Positions 40,823 through 52,049 of a DNA stretch of 64,000 nt are shown piece by piece (position 1 is the first letter of the stretch; the number at the start of each line of letters is the position of its first letter). The DNA is from Diphasiastrum complanatum. Its lineage: Eukaryota > Streptophyta > Lycopodiopsida > Lycopodiales > Lycopodiaceae. The notes beneath the pieces were generated by a model. The model made no database searches, was not told the DNA's origin, and saw only the letters and a list, made by a program, of their open reading frames with translations. The stretch is taken from contig CM055100.1 in assembly GCA_029204225.1 (NCBI GenBank), forward strand, positions 62,476,503-62,540,502. The letters are read 5' to 3'. Position numbers and translations under genes: made by a program.

Positions 40823-42747
40823 CATATACAACCAAAGATTTTTAAATGGTTGACACTAGGCTTGTGCCCATGCCAAACTTCATGAGGAGTCTTGATCTGG
40901 CTGAGTTGAGAAGAGTTCAATTCTTCCTTTCTGCAATCTCGTTCTGTTGAGGTGAATAAAAAGTGGTGAACTGTCTCAGCCATGTAGTCGGACATCTCGT
41001 TAGAGATGTATTCGCCACCACCATCAGTTCGGAGTGCCTTCACTTTCCTAGACGTTTGTGTCTCAGCCATGGCCTTGAATGAAGCATTCAAAGGCTTCAG
41101 AGTTGTGCTTCATAAACATGACTGTAGACCATCTAGAATAATCATCTGTGAAAGTGATAAAATAGATTGCACTTCCTAATGACGGAGTTGGCATTGGACC
41201 ACAGAGATCGCTATGTACAAGATCTAATACATGTTTTGTTTTGATGGAATGTAATTTTGGAAACTTGCTTCTAGAGTGCTTCCCATAGATGCATGATTCA
41301 CAAAACAAAGATTTCCTATCTAATGAAGACGGGAAATACAAACCATCAACTAAATTATTACAAAGCATATAAAAAAGTGATCTTGTATTTACGTGTCCAA
41401 ATCGACTATGCCACAAAATCGCACTGTCGTTTACATTTTCATTAGAGATACTAGCTAATGCAACTGAATTAGAGAGCATGTAAAGATTTTCGACTCTGTG
41501 CATGTAGTCAGAGTAGTATCTTCCTCGAGTATTGTACATTGTTCAGATGAGAAAGTAACAGTGTAGCCCTCAATAGTTATCTTAGAGATTGATAACAGAC
41601 TCTTTGATAACTGAGGAACATGAAGGACATTAGGAACACAAATGGACAGATCGTTGTTGAAGCCGATCTTCATTGCTCATTTGCCTTCCACGCGTATGGT
41701 GCTAGAATCTTCGAGGTAGATGAATTGGTCTTAGATTAAGCTGTGTACTCCGTAAACCATTCCTTGCGAGAGTTGGGTAGCGTCGTTGTCCAGGTACTAG
41801 CTATCACAGACTTTGCTGCTGCTGTAAGCCATTAACAAGTGTGTATGTAACTACTTGAATTTCGCCGTGTTGGAGGAGTCTGGCTGCTGCTGCTGTTGTT
41901 GCTTCTTCGCCTCGTTGTAGATGCGAATGCGACACTCCTTGATGTCGTGATTAGCTCTTTTGCAATATCTGTAGAAAAGCTTTTTGCGCGATCCACCATG
42001 CTCACCTTGAGTGTGAGGCTTCTGTTGTTGCTACTGTATTTGATTCTTGCCCTTGGAATAGTCTTTCTTCTTGGTGTATAGAGCCATGGATTTGTCTTTG
42101 ATGGACAGGATGCTAGTCTTTCTCCACATTTCTTCTTGAAGAAGATGACTGATCACCTTTTGAAGAGTGAGGTCGAGTTGTGTGGAGATCATCAACAAAA
42201 AGTGCTCATAAGACTTTGGAAGAGAAGAAAGCAAGGTCATAACGGCATCATCATCTTGAATAGAACATCCTACAGCTGATAGTTAATCTAACAGGAATTT
42301 GAAGCTGTTGATGTGAGAAGTGATGGCAGTAGAATCAGACATGCTAAGAGTAAAGAACTTCCTTCTAAGATGTAATCTCGTGGTTACATCGTGAGTCTCA
42401 TAAAGACTTGATAACAAGTCCAGTGCTTCCTTAGAGCTTTTGCACGTGGTAATGTGAGATATTTGGGAGTCGGCCAGATTGAGTGTGATACATGCTAAGG
42501 CCTTCTGATCTTTGATCCTCCAGGTCTTTGCTTGATCACCATCTTCTGGGTTCAGGTCTGCACCTTCTACTATATCCCAAAGATCTCCATCTATCAATAT
42601 CATTCTAAGTTTTAACTTCCAAATGTAGAAGTTAGACCCATTGAACTTGTCAATGACTCTAGCTTCACTGAGTGATGAAGATGACGAGCTACCTATATGA
42701 GACATGATAATAGTATACAAATAGAACAAACTTAATCTCTCGGGTAT
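40823..42747 (-). mobile_element. Ty1/copia gag-protease-integrase remnant
   Basis: The minus strand starts at about 42705 with MSHIGSSSSSSLSEARVIDK and FNGSNFYIWKLKLRMILIDG (gag). It continues with ITLNLADSQISHITTCKSSK, TLLSSLPKSYEHFLLMISTQ (42180-42240) and a degraded zinc knuckle near 41970. The protease region is heavily decayed (41690-41860), followed by LWHSRFGHVNTRSLFYM and CESCIYGKHSRSKFPKL (41290-41420), HSDLCGPMP, DDYSRWSTVMFMKHN and GGGEYISNEM (40990-41220), ending KIFGCIC at about 40833. Several stops and frameshifts. It belongs with the PBS at 42748-42759. Confidence 0.92.
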
Positions 42748-42759
42748 GCTCTGATACCA
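42748..42759 (-). promoter_or_regulatory. Primer binding site, exact TGGTATCAGAGC
   Basis: The minus strand reads TGGTATCAGAGC about 40 bp upstream of the gag ATG region, and 3 bp from a TG-starting LTR-like sequence on the right. Initiator Met-tRNA type. Confidence 0.88.
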
Positions 42760-42762
42760 ATC

Positions 42763-43469
42763 TGATGAGGCAAGGGAGATATAAGAACGCGAACGGAAAA
42801 GAGAGCGAGAATATTGCGGAACAGCTCTCCCGTTCTAATCAGCTGCTAAATGCAAAAACAGTCTAATAGACAGCTTATGCTAAATGTAATCACAGCCTTA
42901 ATTATTCCAATTTCCCAACAGGATCTTAAAAATTAATTCATACTCTGAAATAAGAGTACAGTCCACCAAAGAGATTCGAAATGGTTTGTGTGTGGTACTA
43001 CTGAAATCAGATTCAATGTGAAGCATAGTTCTATAATTAATTGAAGAGCAGTATGATAACGCGAGTTCCTCAGGCGTCAAAGACAGCCATCGTTTGATTA
43101 GAAACTGAGGAATTGTAGACGTCAATGTTCTGATCAGAGTGAGTAAACAGCGCGATCAAACAACAATGAAAGTGCATTCAATCACAATAAGCATTCATCT
43201 ACGTTGTACACAAACAAAAGCAAATTGTTGCTATATTACACTGAAGCACAATACAAAATGGCAATTACAACCAAAATTGACGGCGTAATTGGGATGCTCA
43301 ATCAATGTTTCTCACGGACGGAGCAACACGTAATATGTGCTCGGATCTATTTAAAGATTTCATCCGTGTATTAATTACATTGAATGTTTGTCACCTAATT
43401 AGAAAAGTCATTGTAGTTGGAAGTATATGGCTTTTGTGACAACTGTACACAATATATATACAGTCAACA
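42763..43469 (-). mobile_element. Probable 5' LTR of the copia at 40823-42747
   Basis: The plus strand begins TGATGAGGCAAGG three bases beyond the PBS and could end AGTCAACA at 43469 (about 707 bp). It is not similar to copies A and B. Thus the PBS-side LTR and the PPT-side LTR (39036-39807) differ, implying that the gag-IN and RNase H pieces come from different elements. Confidence 0.5.
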
Positions 43470-44236
43470 AATCAGGAATGTTGACACGGACGAGGACGTC
43501 GCAAATTCTCTCACTTCACATTTTACAGGAAGTGGTTTTCTCTCACTTCACAAATTTCGAAAAGTGACTGAAAAAGTCCCTCGTTCAAAATAGACGACCT
43601 TCGGCATTTTCTCTCTCTTCAAGATTTTGCAAAAAAGCCGAAGATGCCCTTGAAACAATTTAACTTATGAAAATAAATGACCTTCGAAAATTTTTGTCTC
43701 TCTTCGCACTTTTCGGGAAAGATGCAAAAAAGCCGAAGGTATAAAAAACAGTTAAATTTTTGAGCTTTAAACTTTTGAACTATGCAAGTGTCGCATTTCG
43801 GGAAAATGCGAAAAAGCCGAAGCTATTGAAAACATAGTTCATTTCTGCAAACTGTCGCGACACTTAGAGTATTTTTGCAGATTGTCGCAAAAGTAATGTA
43901 TTTCTGCAGACTTGTTCTAAATGCTAATTTTGTGGAAGTCCTTGAAGATGGCCAAGTCTTCAATGACATCAAATTATTGAACTTAACATCTGAACTTGAA
44001 ATTATGACAGGATTGGTTACCCTTTGCTGGAGGTCAGCCGGAAGCCCGTTGTAGATGTTTTTCAAATAAATTGGTTGTCTAAGTTTGTGTAACCTGCATG
44101 TATCAGATGAGCAGACTTTGAACCCAAAATAGGTTTCACCTGACCCTAGATCAAAGATCAATAAACATGCAGGAAGAATCATTAAGTAGAAATTAGTCAT
44201 TCGCCAAGGAGGCAACTGTGGGCTTAATTTCCAACA
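43464..44236 (-). mobile_element. LTR, direct-repeat copy B
   Basis: Second copy of the repeat at 39036-39807, same orientation and near-equal length, ending plus-strand TTTCCAACA at 44236. Gypsy protease coding sequence starts at the next base, cut within NVYRIL. No PBS adjoins its lower end, so it is not a simple 5' LTR of the copia to its left. Confidence 0.82.
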
Positions 44237-45404
44237 AGAATTCGGTAGACATTTGGTGCTTCTGGTAAGTCCATTACTACCAAAGTAATGTTGAACTGTA
44301 CTCCGACAATTCCGACAAGTGTATCTTCAACCATTCCTCGTGGACGAACTGTCGTTTGATCAGCTAGCTTAATGGCAAAAGTCGCAGATTTTATCTTTGT
44401 AAGGCCCCATTTTGCACATAGCTTTGTAGAAATCAGGTTAACTCCCGAACCGCCATCTATCACAACTGCTTCATTAGGAAATTGTCTATGTTGTATCGGC
44501 AAGGTGATATTTTTTGTTCACTTTCCCAAGCTGCTCCGACATGGAGTACTTCATTAGATTCTTCAAATCCAGCACAAAAAAGTGGCTCCTGATGGACTTC
44601 TGGTTCAACTTAAGTTAACTTTTGCGCTAATACTTCTTTTGCTTTTGGCACCAACTTCAGAAACTCTCCCAATGAAATATTGATCTTACTAGACAAAATA
44701 TTCATGAGCAGTTCTGTTTGCGGTGCTTCCAGTTTAGTCATTTTGAAGAGTTTTTTATGATGATGCAACTGAGCATTCATATTCATATGTGAATTTCCAG
44801 GTGACTGCAATGGTGAAGAACGAACTTCGGTTGTTGCTCTAGCAGCTTCAAGCTTCTCTTCTTCTTGCAGATGTTTAATCCACTATCTCATATCCTGATA
44901 TCTTCTTTTTTCTACATGAAAATTTGGATAGACTCCTGATGTTGTTGGTATATAAGTTAATGGTATAGAATCATCAAGTACTGGATCTGCTACCAGTTCT
45001 TTCTGCTTTTGTGCTCTGGTGACCACCATCAAGGGTACACTTGGTTTATCCTGAGCTACTGGCCTTTGCTTGATTGTTATCAAATTTACAGGAGCTGTAG
45101 CCAGTGGTGGCTTCGATTTTGTTGGACGCTCCTTATAACAATGCCCATAACCACAATCACGACATAATGATATGAATTGTTTTTTATTTGGACATTCTAC
45201 AACTCTGTGATTTTCTCCACATGCAAAGCATCCAAGTGGTGCTCTGGTCTAGTTTCTAGATGCTTGTTGTTGCGCGACAACATAAATAGCATATTGTTCT
45301 GAAGATCCACCTTCTTGACCATTACCATAGTTCCATTGCTCGAGACTTCTGTAAGGTTCTGGTTCCATCAAATTGGCAGGAGGAACGAGGTGCTTTGGTG
45401 GAGA
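44237..45404 (-). mobile_element. Ty3/gypsy gag-protease remnant
   Basis: The minus strand from 45404 reads HLVPPANLMEPEPY, QWNYGNGQEGGSSEQYAIYV, APLGCFACGENHRVVECPNK and CRDCGYGHCYKERP (two CCHC-type clusters, 45130-45240). Then come NLITIKQRPVAQDKPSVPLM, the linker, NILSSKINISLGEFLKLVPK (44630-44700), and a protease with VIDGGSGVNLISTKLCAKWG (44400-44475), ending at NVYRIL (44237). One or more stops in gag. It is the same family as 48283-51345, 53690-56607 and 10433-12175. Confidence 0.92.
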
Positions 45405-45680
45405 TTATTTTGGTGATATAAAACAAAGACTCATGTACAAGCCAACTTTCTGCAATGCCACCTTCTGGCCTTGCCTTTTGTCTCACAAAGCCCTTCAAAA
45501 CTTTCATAAAGCGCTCAAGTTAGAACATCCATCTCGTGTGCTCAGGTCCTGCAAATGATACTTCTTCGACCAAATGCACTACAAGATGAACTTGTATATC
45601 CAAAAAAGAAAGTTGGAAAATCTCTTTCCAACAAACATACCATTTCAATCATTTGGATTTTCATGGAATCCAATTCACTA
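45405..45680 (-). pseudogene. CACTA transposon DUF4218 fragment (TNP2-associated)
   Basis: In two minus-strand frames: MKIQMIEMVCLLERDFPTFF, then after a one-base slip IQVHLVVHLVEEVSFAGPEH, TRWMF, a TAA stop, and LERFMKVLKGFVRQKARPEG with GIAESWLVHESLFYI. The pattern HLVxHLVEEV...G-P...RWM(Y)PFER-(Y/F)-(M)K-L-K-(G)-(Y/F)-V-R-(N)-(R/K)-ARPEG-IAE is the conserved core of DUF4218, found C-terminal to the transposase domain in plant En/Spm (CACTA) proteins. The catalytic transposase part is absent. Its left side is fused to gypsy gag at about 45405. Confidence 0.85.
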
Positions 45681-46319
45681 TTTTTTATTTCTTTTGAGGA
45701 GATCCACCTGTAGTTTGTTTGCTTGTGTTCATGCAGACTGGACGTCACGACGACGACGACGAGTAGATTAGATTTATAAATTTTAGTTGATGTTAGATTT
45801 AGAAAGACTCGAGCGACATTAAAGCACAAATTTTGTAATACATTGATTCATATTATGAAAATATTATTATTGCAAATGATCGTGCTATATTGCCATGCTT
45901 TTATATGTGCAATGTTCTCTTTTTCAAAAATTGCAATGTCAAATTTAGGGATGTGGATTGACATAATAACCAACTAAGAAATTAAAACCATGTGCAATGT
46001 CGGATTTCAAAACAACAATCAATATTATATCTAAAAATCTAAATGAAATTTATGATGTGCACAAAGCAATGCAATAAAGTATTGTCATTCATAATGAACA
46101 TGAAGTAATGCAATAAAATATAAAATGAAAAGTAGTTTAAGAATGAAAAGTACCTCATGCTTAGTTTGTTGTTTGATCCAAATGTTGAATGCAACTCAAA
46201 AATATTGTTTTAAAAACAATTCATGAACATCGCTTCTCCAAGAATTCAACTCCAAGAACAACCTGATAAAAATGCGCGCGCTATTTTTTTTACGCATTTT
46301 TTATTTTATTTTATCTAAT
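45681..46319. other. Internal CACTA-element DNA, no coding content seen
   Basis: AT-rich, no recognised exon. It lies between the DUF4218 fragment and the palindromic array, where the transposase of a complete CACTA element would be encoded. Confidence 0.45.
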
Positions 46320-46844
46320 TTGGGACGTCGGAATCCGATGTCCTAACGCGTCGGATAGATGTTGGACACACGTCGGACATATTTTTTGATCATTCTGGTA
46401 ACAGACATCGGACTCCGACAACTTTATGGGACGTCGGATTCCGACGTCCAAGCATACGTCGGATGGACGTCGGATGGGCGTCGGACATCCGTCGGTGAAA
46501 TTTTGGCATCATTCCGTGTTTACAGACATCGAAATCCGATTGAATTCTAAGACGTCGCAATGCGACATCCATGTCAGAGCGTTTGCGACGTCTTTGGCGC
46601 AATGCGACGTCCACATAAGACGTCGCATTGCGACGTCCAGGTTAGATCGGGTTTTTGTGATTGGGAAAATACGTTTCAGAATTCGGCACGTTGTGCATGT
46701 CGGAATGTGACATTTTTTTAAAGTCGTCGGATTCCGACGACCTTATAGCAACGTGTTTTTCCAACGTCCGCGACAAATTAAAAAAAAATAAGCTCGCAAT
46801 TCACGTTGCAAAACATGTCGCAAATCGCGGCGGGTGTTGTTGTG
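46320..46844. mobile_element. CACTA-like subterminal palindrome array and terminus
   Basis: About a dozen copies of GACGTCGGA/TCCGACGTC and variants. Perfect palindromes with one-base centres lie at 46429-46449 (arms GGACGTCGGA), 46619-46637 (arms GACGTCGCA) and 46723-46741 (arms GTCGTCGGA). The right end, read on the minus strand, is CACAACAACACCCGCC (46844 downward), similar to CACTA termini. The copia RT reading frame resumes right after it, so the end marks an insertion into that copia. GGT follows as a possible 3-bp target duplicate, but its partner is lost. Confidence 0.65.
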
Positions 46845-48282
46845 GGTACAACTTACCTCCCTCGTAGTCCCTTTCAATTTGCAAGCCAAGGTAACACCTG
46901 GCTTCTCCCAAATCCACAATCTCAAAATGTTTTGAGATGTCTTCCTTCACTTCAGCAATCAGCTGCTCACTCTTGCAAAGTATCAGATTGTTGTCCACAT
47001 ACACAGCCACAATGATGATCTGCCCGTTTGTTGTCCACATACACAGCCACAATGATGATCTGCCCGTCTGTAACTCTGACATACACATTGGAATCAGCCA
47101 ACAGTGGCTTGAATCCCAATGATTTCAGGGCCTTTTTCTTGTACCATTGTCGAGCTGACTATTTCAGACCGTAGATACTTCTATGCATTCTACATGCATA
47201 ATCAAGAAGTGAATTTGATACCTATCCTGGGGGTTGATCCATGTAGACCTCTTTGTCTAACTCACCATGCAACAAGGCTATTTTCTCATCCACAATGTGG
47301 ATCATGAGGTCATAAGCAGCTGCATATGCAAATAACAATCGTAGGGACGAATGTTTGACAACAGGAGAGAAGGTTTCAGAGTAGTCAATACCATATCTCT
47401 GAGAAAATCCCTTTGCTACTAGTCTTGCCTTGTATTTTGATACATTCCCATCTGGTCCATACTTTAGTTTGAAAACCCATTTGTATTTGACAGTCTTGCG
47501 CTTATGTGGTAATGGCTGCAACATCCATATTTGGTTCTTCTTCATGGACTCCATCTCTTTGTTCATGGCCTAGATCCATTTGTCCTTCTCTAGACATTCA
47601 ATCGCTTCTTCGAAAGTATGTGGTTCGCCACTGAATCCACAGAACTCTTTTGATGTAGAAGCAGAGTTGCTCGGCACATATCTTGCTGGCGCTCTTCGTG
47701 GTCTTGTCAACCTTCTAGGAGATCCTCTTGGGACAACAATGTCTTTGTCTTTGTCTACTCTGCTAGGTCCGGAACCATCTTGGTTTACAGGAACTGTAGT
47801 AGTAGGCTGCCTCTTGAGTCTCTCGTCTTCTAATTCGTCACTCGAATAGAAAACGACTTGAAAATTTTCATTTTCATGTTCTTCTTCTGCTCCCTTTGTC
47901 ACTGGTGGCAAATCATAGTACTGCCTCTCCAGAACCTCATAGCTGACAAGATCGTCATTGGCTATTGTCCTGCTCTCATCAAATCTGACATCCCTCACTA
48001 TTTTCACAATGCCAGAAATCCCTGCTCGGCTTTCTCATCAAGCTTCTTTCGAAGCTTATCAAGAATATGTGCATAAGCTGCACAACCAGATTCTGACGTG
48101 ACACAAGTTGGGCTTTCTACCCCACCATAACTCGTGTGGTGTCATGTGAGGGACACTAGGTTTACCAGTCCTGTTCTAGATGTATGCGGCTGTAGCTACT
48201 GCTTCAGCCCACAATATCCTTGGAGCTTTCGAGTAGGCCATCATGCATCTGGCAGCTTCCATCAAAGTCTTATTCTTTCTTT
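46845..48282 (-). mobile_element. Ty1/copia integrase end and RT fragment with duplicated catalytic site
   Basis: The minus strand from 48280 reads KNKTLMEAARCMM, HELWWGRKPNLCHVRIW (integrase C-terminus), a linker MKIVRDVRFDESRTIANDDL (47940-48007), PTTTVPVNQDGSG, then [59 protein letters not shown] and [17 protein letters not shown]. After stops come WTTNGQIIIVAVYVDNNLIL and DLGEARCYLGLQIERDYEGG. A 40-bp tandem duplication (46988-47067) sits on the catalytic motif, which itself reads YVDN rather than YVDD. It is cut at 46845 by the CACTA-like end. Confidence 0.92.
46988..47067 (-). repeat. Perfect 40-bp tandem duplication at RT active site
   Basis: TTGTTGTCCACATACACAGC, continuing to GATCTGCCCGT, is present twice with no spacer. 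Forty bases shift the frame. It duplicates the codons of GQIIIVAVYVD. Confidence 0.95.
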
Positions 48283-51200
48283 TATAATAAAGATTCGATA
48301 GTAGTTCGCATGACCCATAAACACGTAAACTCCATGAATTGTTCCTGGCGGTGGCAATTCCACAATAACTTTGATCTTAGAATAATATGTGGCAATACCA
48401 TGTCTTGATATCACATGTCCAAGCACAACTCCGTGGGAAACCCATATCTGACATTTCTTTGGATTAAGAGAAATCTGATATATGCTTTATCCAATTGATC
48501 CAGGTGGTCTGTATCTGTTTAGTGAACTCCCAAGTCGTCCAAGTAAATTTCAAGGAATTTCTGCAGATAATCTTTAAAAGCAGATCGCATTACTCTTTGG
48601 AATGAACTTGGTGCATTACAGAGTCCAAACAACATTACTTTATAAGCATAGGTGTCCCATTCTGTTGCAAAAGCGGTTTTGTGGCGATCGGCAGGTGCGA
48701 TCTTAACGTGGTTGTAACCACTAAATCCATCCAGAAAACTATAAGCTTCCGCTCCAGCAAGGCGATCCAAAATGCTTTCAGTAAAAGGTAACGGAAAGTG
48801 ATCCTTCTGCATCACTTTGTTCAACGCTTTGAGGTTCACACAGATTCTCAATCTCTCATTTTTCTTAGGAACAATGACAATCAGTGAAATCCATTCAGTA
48901 TGCTCAATTTCATAAATAAAATTGGCGTCAAGCAACCTCTGAAGTTCTTTCTTTATCAGATCTGCTACATTAGGATTACAGCGATAGAACTTTGTAACCT
49001 TTGGAACTGCATCAGGTACTAAAGGTATGGTATGTTCAATCACTGATGTCGAAATACCCTTAAAATCTTGATAAGTCCATGCAAAGCAATCTTGATACTT
49101 AATAAATAACAAGCGGAGTGCTTGATACTGTTCAGGAGTAAGTTGTGATCCAACTTGTACAATCTTTTCCGGTTATCCTGGCTTGGCAAGCTTCATTGGT
49201 TGTGTCTTAGCTGGGCCATCGTAAACTTCTTTAGATTCCGGCATGTGTTCTTCAGGTTCACGATGTGCTTTAGGTATCATGATAACCACATCATCCAGTG
49301 TATAACGTTTAAAATGCTCGGGCATATCATGATGGACTATGTTTGCTTGTTCTTTTAAAAAGGACTTGTCTTGAATCTTCGTTTAGCCTTCTTAGCAAGA
49401 ATTGATTGTGGAGGTGATGACTTTCGAGATGATAAATCTTTCTTCAAAGATGAAGACTTCCTAGATGATGATGTCTTACTAGAAATCTGACTTGAAGAAT
49501 CATCCTCAATTTTTCCTTTGCCTTTATCCAATAAAAGTGGCACTTCCTTTGAATCAATCTTTCGAGGGAGATTTTCCCATTTCAGGACTGTATTATAATG
49601 TTACTTAGCTTGTTTCTTTGTCATCAATCTTGTGATCCTGTCTTCCTTCAATATAACTGCTTTGGGCGGTTTGATTGTTGGTTCATCAGGAATATTACGC
49701 ACTCCAAATCTGGTCAGATCCATATGATTTAGAATCTGCTCATCCGTAAGTTCAGCATTGCCATCATAAGTCAAGGCATGACTCATAGGAATGAGTTCAT
49801 CCTCAATTGCATCTGGTATAGGTTCCGTTGATATTCATGCTACATTCAATACATTTAGTGAAAACGTGATTGGTGTATCCAAAGTTCGATCTAATAAGGA
49901 AATATCGTTCTGATTGATTATCTTGTTGACACATATATCCTGCTGTATAGTCAATCATTGCAAGAGCTTCATGCTAATTGACTGTATCTGTTTGAGAATC
50001 GTAATGAACTCCCAAATTTTTCTATGGTCGGTCACAAGTGTGATCCGTTGTTGAGGAATTGTCTTTTTTTTTTGAACCATTGGTCTGATAGTCCAAGTTG
50101 TAGGATCAATTTTAACTGCACGTTCACGATTTTCAAAAGTGATTTTTTCGGTACCCCAGTTATGAACTACTTGCGCAACTCGTAACCATGGACATTCCAA
50201 TAGAACTCAGTAAACATTAGGCGCTTCCAGTAAGTCCATCACTACGAAAGTAATGACGAACTGTACTCCTGCAATCCTGACAGGTATATCTTCCACCATT
50301 CCTCATGGACGAACTATCGTTTGATCAGCTAGCTTAATAGCAAAAGTAGCAGGTTTGATCTTTGTAAGGCCCCATTTTGCACATAGCTTTGTAGAGATTA
50401 GGTTAACTCTTGAACCACCATCTATCACGACTGCTTCTTTAGGAAATTGTCTATGTTGTATCGACAGAGTGATATTCTTTTGTTCACTTTCCCAAGCGGC
50501 TCCAACATGAAGTACTTCGTTAGATTCTTCAAATCCAGCACAAAAAAGTGGCTCCTAATGGACTTCTGGTTCTTCTTGAGCTAACTTTTGTGCTAAGACT
50601 TCTTTTGCTTTTGGAACCAACTTCAGGAACTCTCCCAATGAAATATTGATCTTACTAGACAAAATGTTCACGAGTAGTTCTGTTTGTGGTGCTTCTGGTT
50701 CAGTCATCTTGAAGGGTTCTTCAAGATGATGTAACTGATCATTCATATCCGTACGTAAATTTCTTGAAGGATGCAATGGTGAAGACCTACATTAAGATTT
50801 GGATAGACTCACGATGCTGTTGGTGTATCGTTCAATGGTATAGAATCAGCAGGTACTGGATCCACTACTGGTTCTTTTTGCTTTTGTGCTCTGATGACCA
50901 CCATCAAGGGTGCACTTGGTTTATTCTGAACTATTGATCTTTGCTTGATTGTTATCAAATTTATAGGTGCTATAGCTAGTGGTGGCTTCGGTCTTGCTGG
51001 ACAGTCTTTATAGCAATGCCCATAACCACAGTCACGACAGAATGGTACAAATTTCTCTTTATTTTGACATTTTGCAACTCTGTGATTTTCTCCACATGCA
51101 AAGCATCCAAGTGGTGCTCTGGTCCAATTTCTAGAAGCTTGTTGTTGAACGACAACATAAATGGCATACTGTTCTGAAGATCCACCTTCCTGATCATTAC

Positions 51201-51345
51201 CATAGTTCCATTGCTCAGCACTTCCATAAGGTTCTGCTTCCATCAAATTGGCAGGAGGAGCAGAGTGCTTTGGTGGGGTAGGTAAAACTAAACATTCCGG
51301 GTATCCAAGAGTAGACTGTCGATCCAAGATCTAGTCAATCTAGCA
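48283..51345 (-). mobile_element. Ty3/gypsy gag-protease-RT remnant, longest copy
   Basis: On the minus strand, 5' to 3': gag C-terminal part (MDRQSTLGYPECLVLPTPPK, QWNYGNDQEGGSSEQYAIYV, CFACGENHRVAKC and CRDCGYGHCYKDC, 51000-51327), SAPLMVVIRAQKQ, a leader of the protease NILSSKINISLGEFLKLVPK (50620-50690), protease VIDGGSRVNLISTKLCAKWG (about 50400) and ECPWLRVAQVVHNWGTEKIT (50130-50200), linker SHALTYDGNAELTDEQILNH (49730-49790), CFAWTYQDFKGISTSVIEHT (49050-49090), RT with KDHFPLPFTESILDRLAG, FLDGFSGYNHVKIAP, FGLCNAPSSFQRVM and YLDDLGVH (48520-48545), ending at HANYYRIF (about 48285). Stops are scattered. No LTR. Copia sequence is fused at 48283. Confidence 0.94.
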
Positions 51346-51513
51346 TCATAGAGATGGAGTTAGTTGTCACGCGTAGGTTCATTCTCATGAGAGCGATAGT
51401 TTATTTTAGATTTTAGCATGAATGGAAGATCCAAATCTAACTCTACATCCATTAACCCTACTCATTAACACTAAGATCCATTAACACTACGATCCACAAC
51501 AAAAATAGCTTAC

Positions 51514-51626
<113 letters not shown>

Positions 51627-51934
51627 AAGTATAATAGCACTCAATCCCAATAACATTCAGATCCAATAATTAGCAAGATCCAAAGAAAGCATGAGAGATG
51701 GAGAAGAAAAGAAAAAGAGCAAGGACATTCATCAATCCATTTCTGAAGAGAACCAATCTGATTTATTGAATGAGGAAATGAACATGAGGAGCAACTCGAG
51801 TTGGTCCCTTCTTATAGTAGAGAGGAGGACCCTGGCCTCTGAATCCTATTGTTCCAGTCTTGCCTCTCTTTTTATTCAAATTTAAAAAAGTGTGGGAACA
51901 TTAAAATTGGAGGGAAACCCAACTTTATTCACTA

Positions 51935-52045
51935 ACTAACCCAATGGCCCTTTTTGCCACAATGGAAGCATTTGCCCTTTTTCTTGGTCTTGCTGGATGA
52001 TCCGTCATCCTCCTGAGTCTTGTTTGAAGCAAATTCTAAGTGTTC
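51935..52045 (-). pseudogene. Copia gag zinc-knuckle scrap
   Basis: The minus strand encodes NKTQEDDGSSSKTKKKGKCF continuing to CFHCGKKGHWVS, a C-X2-C-X4-H knuckle lacking the last Cys. It is followed immediately by copia RT on the opposite strand. Confidence 0.7.
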
Positions 52046-52049
52046 TTAC

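Noticed and set aside
45577-45586. CACTACAAGA, a textbook CACTA terminus
   Set aside because: It lies inside the DUF4218 coding remnant, on the codons for VHLVVH read on the other strand, and the protein similarity continues through it. Coincidence.
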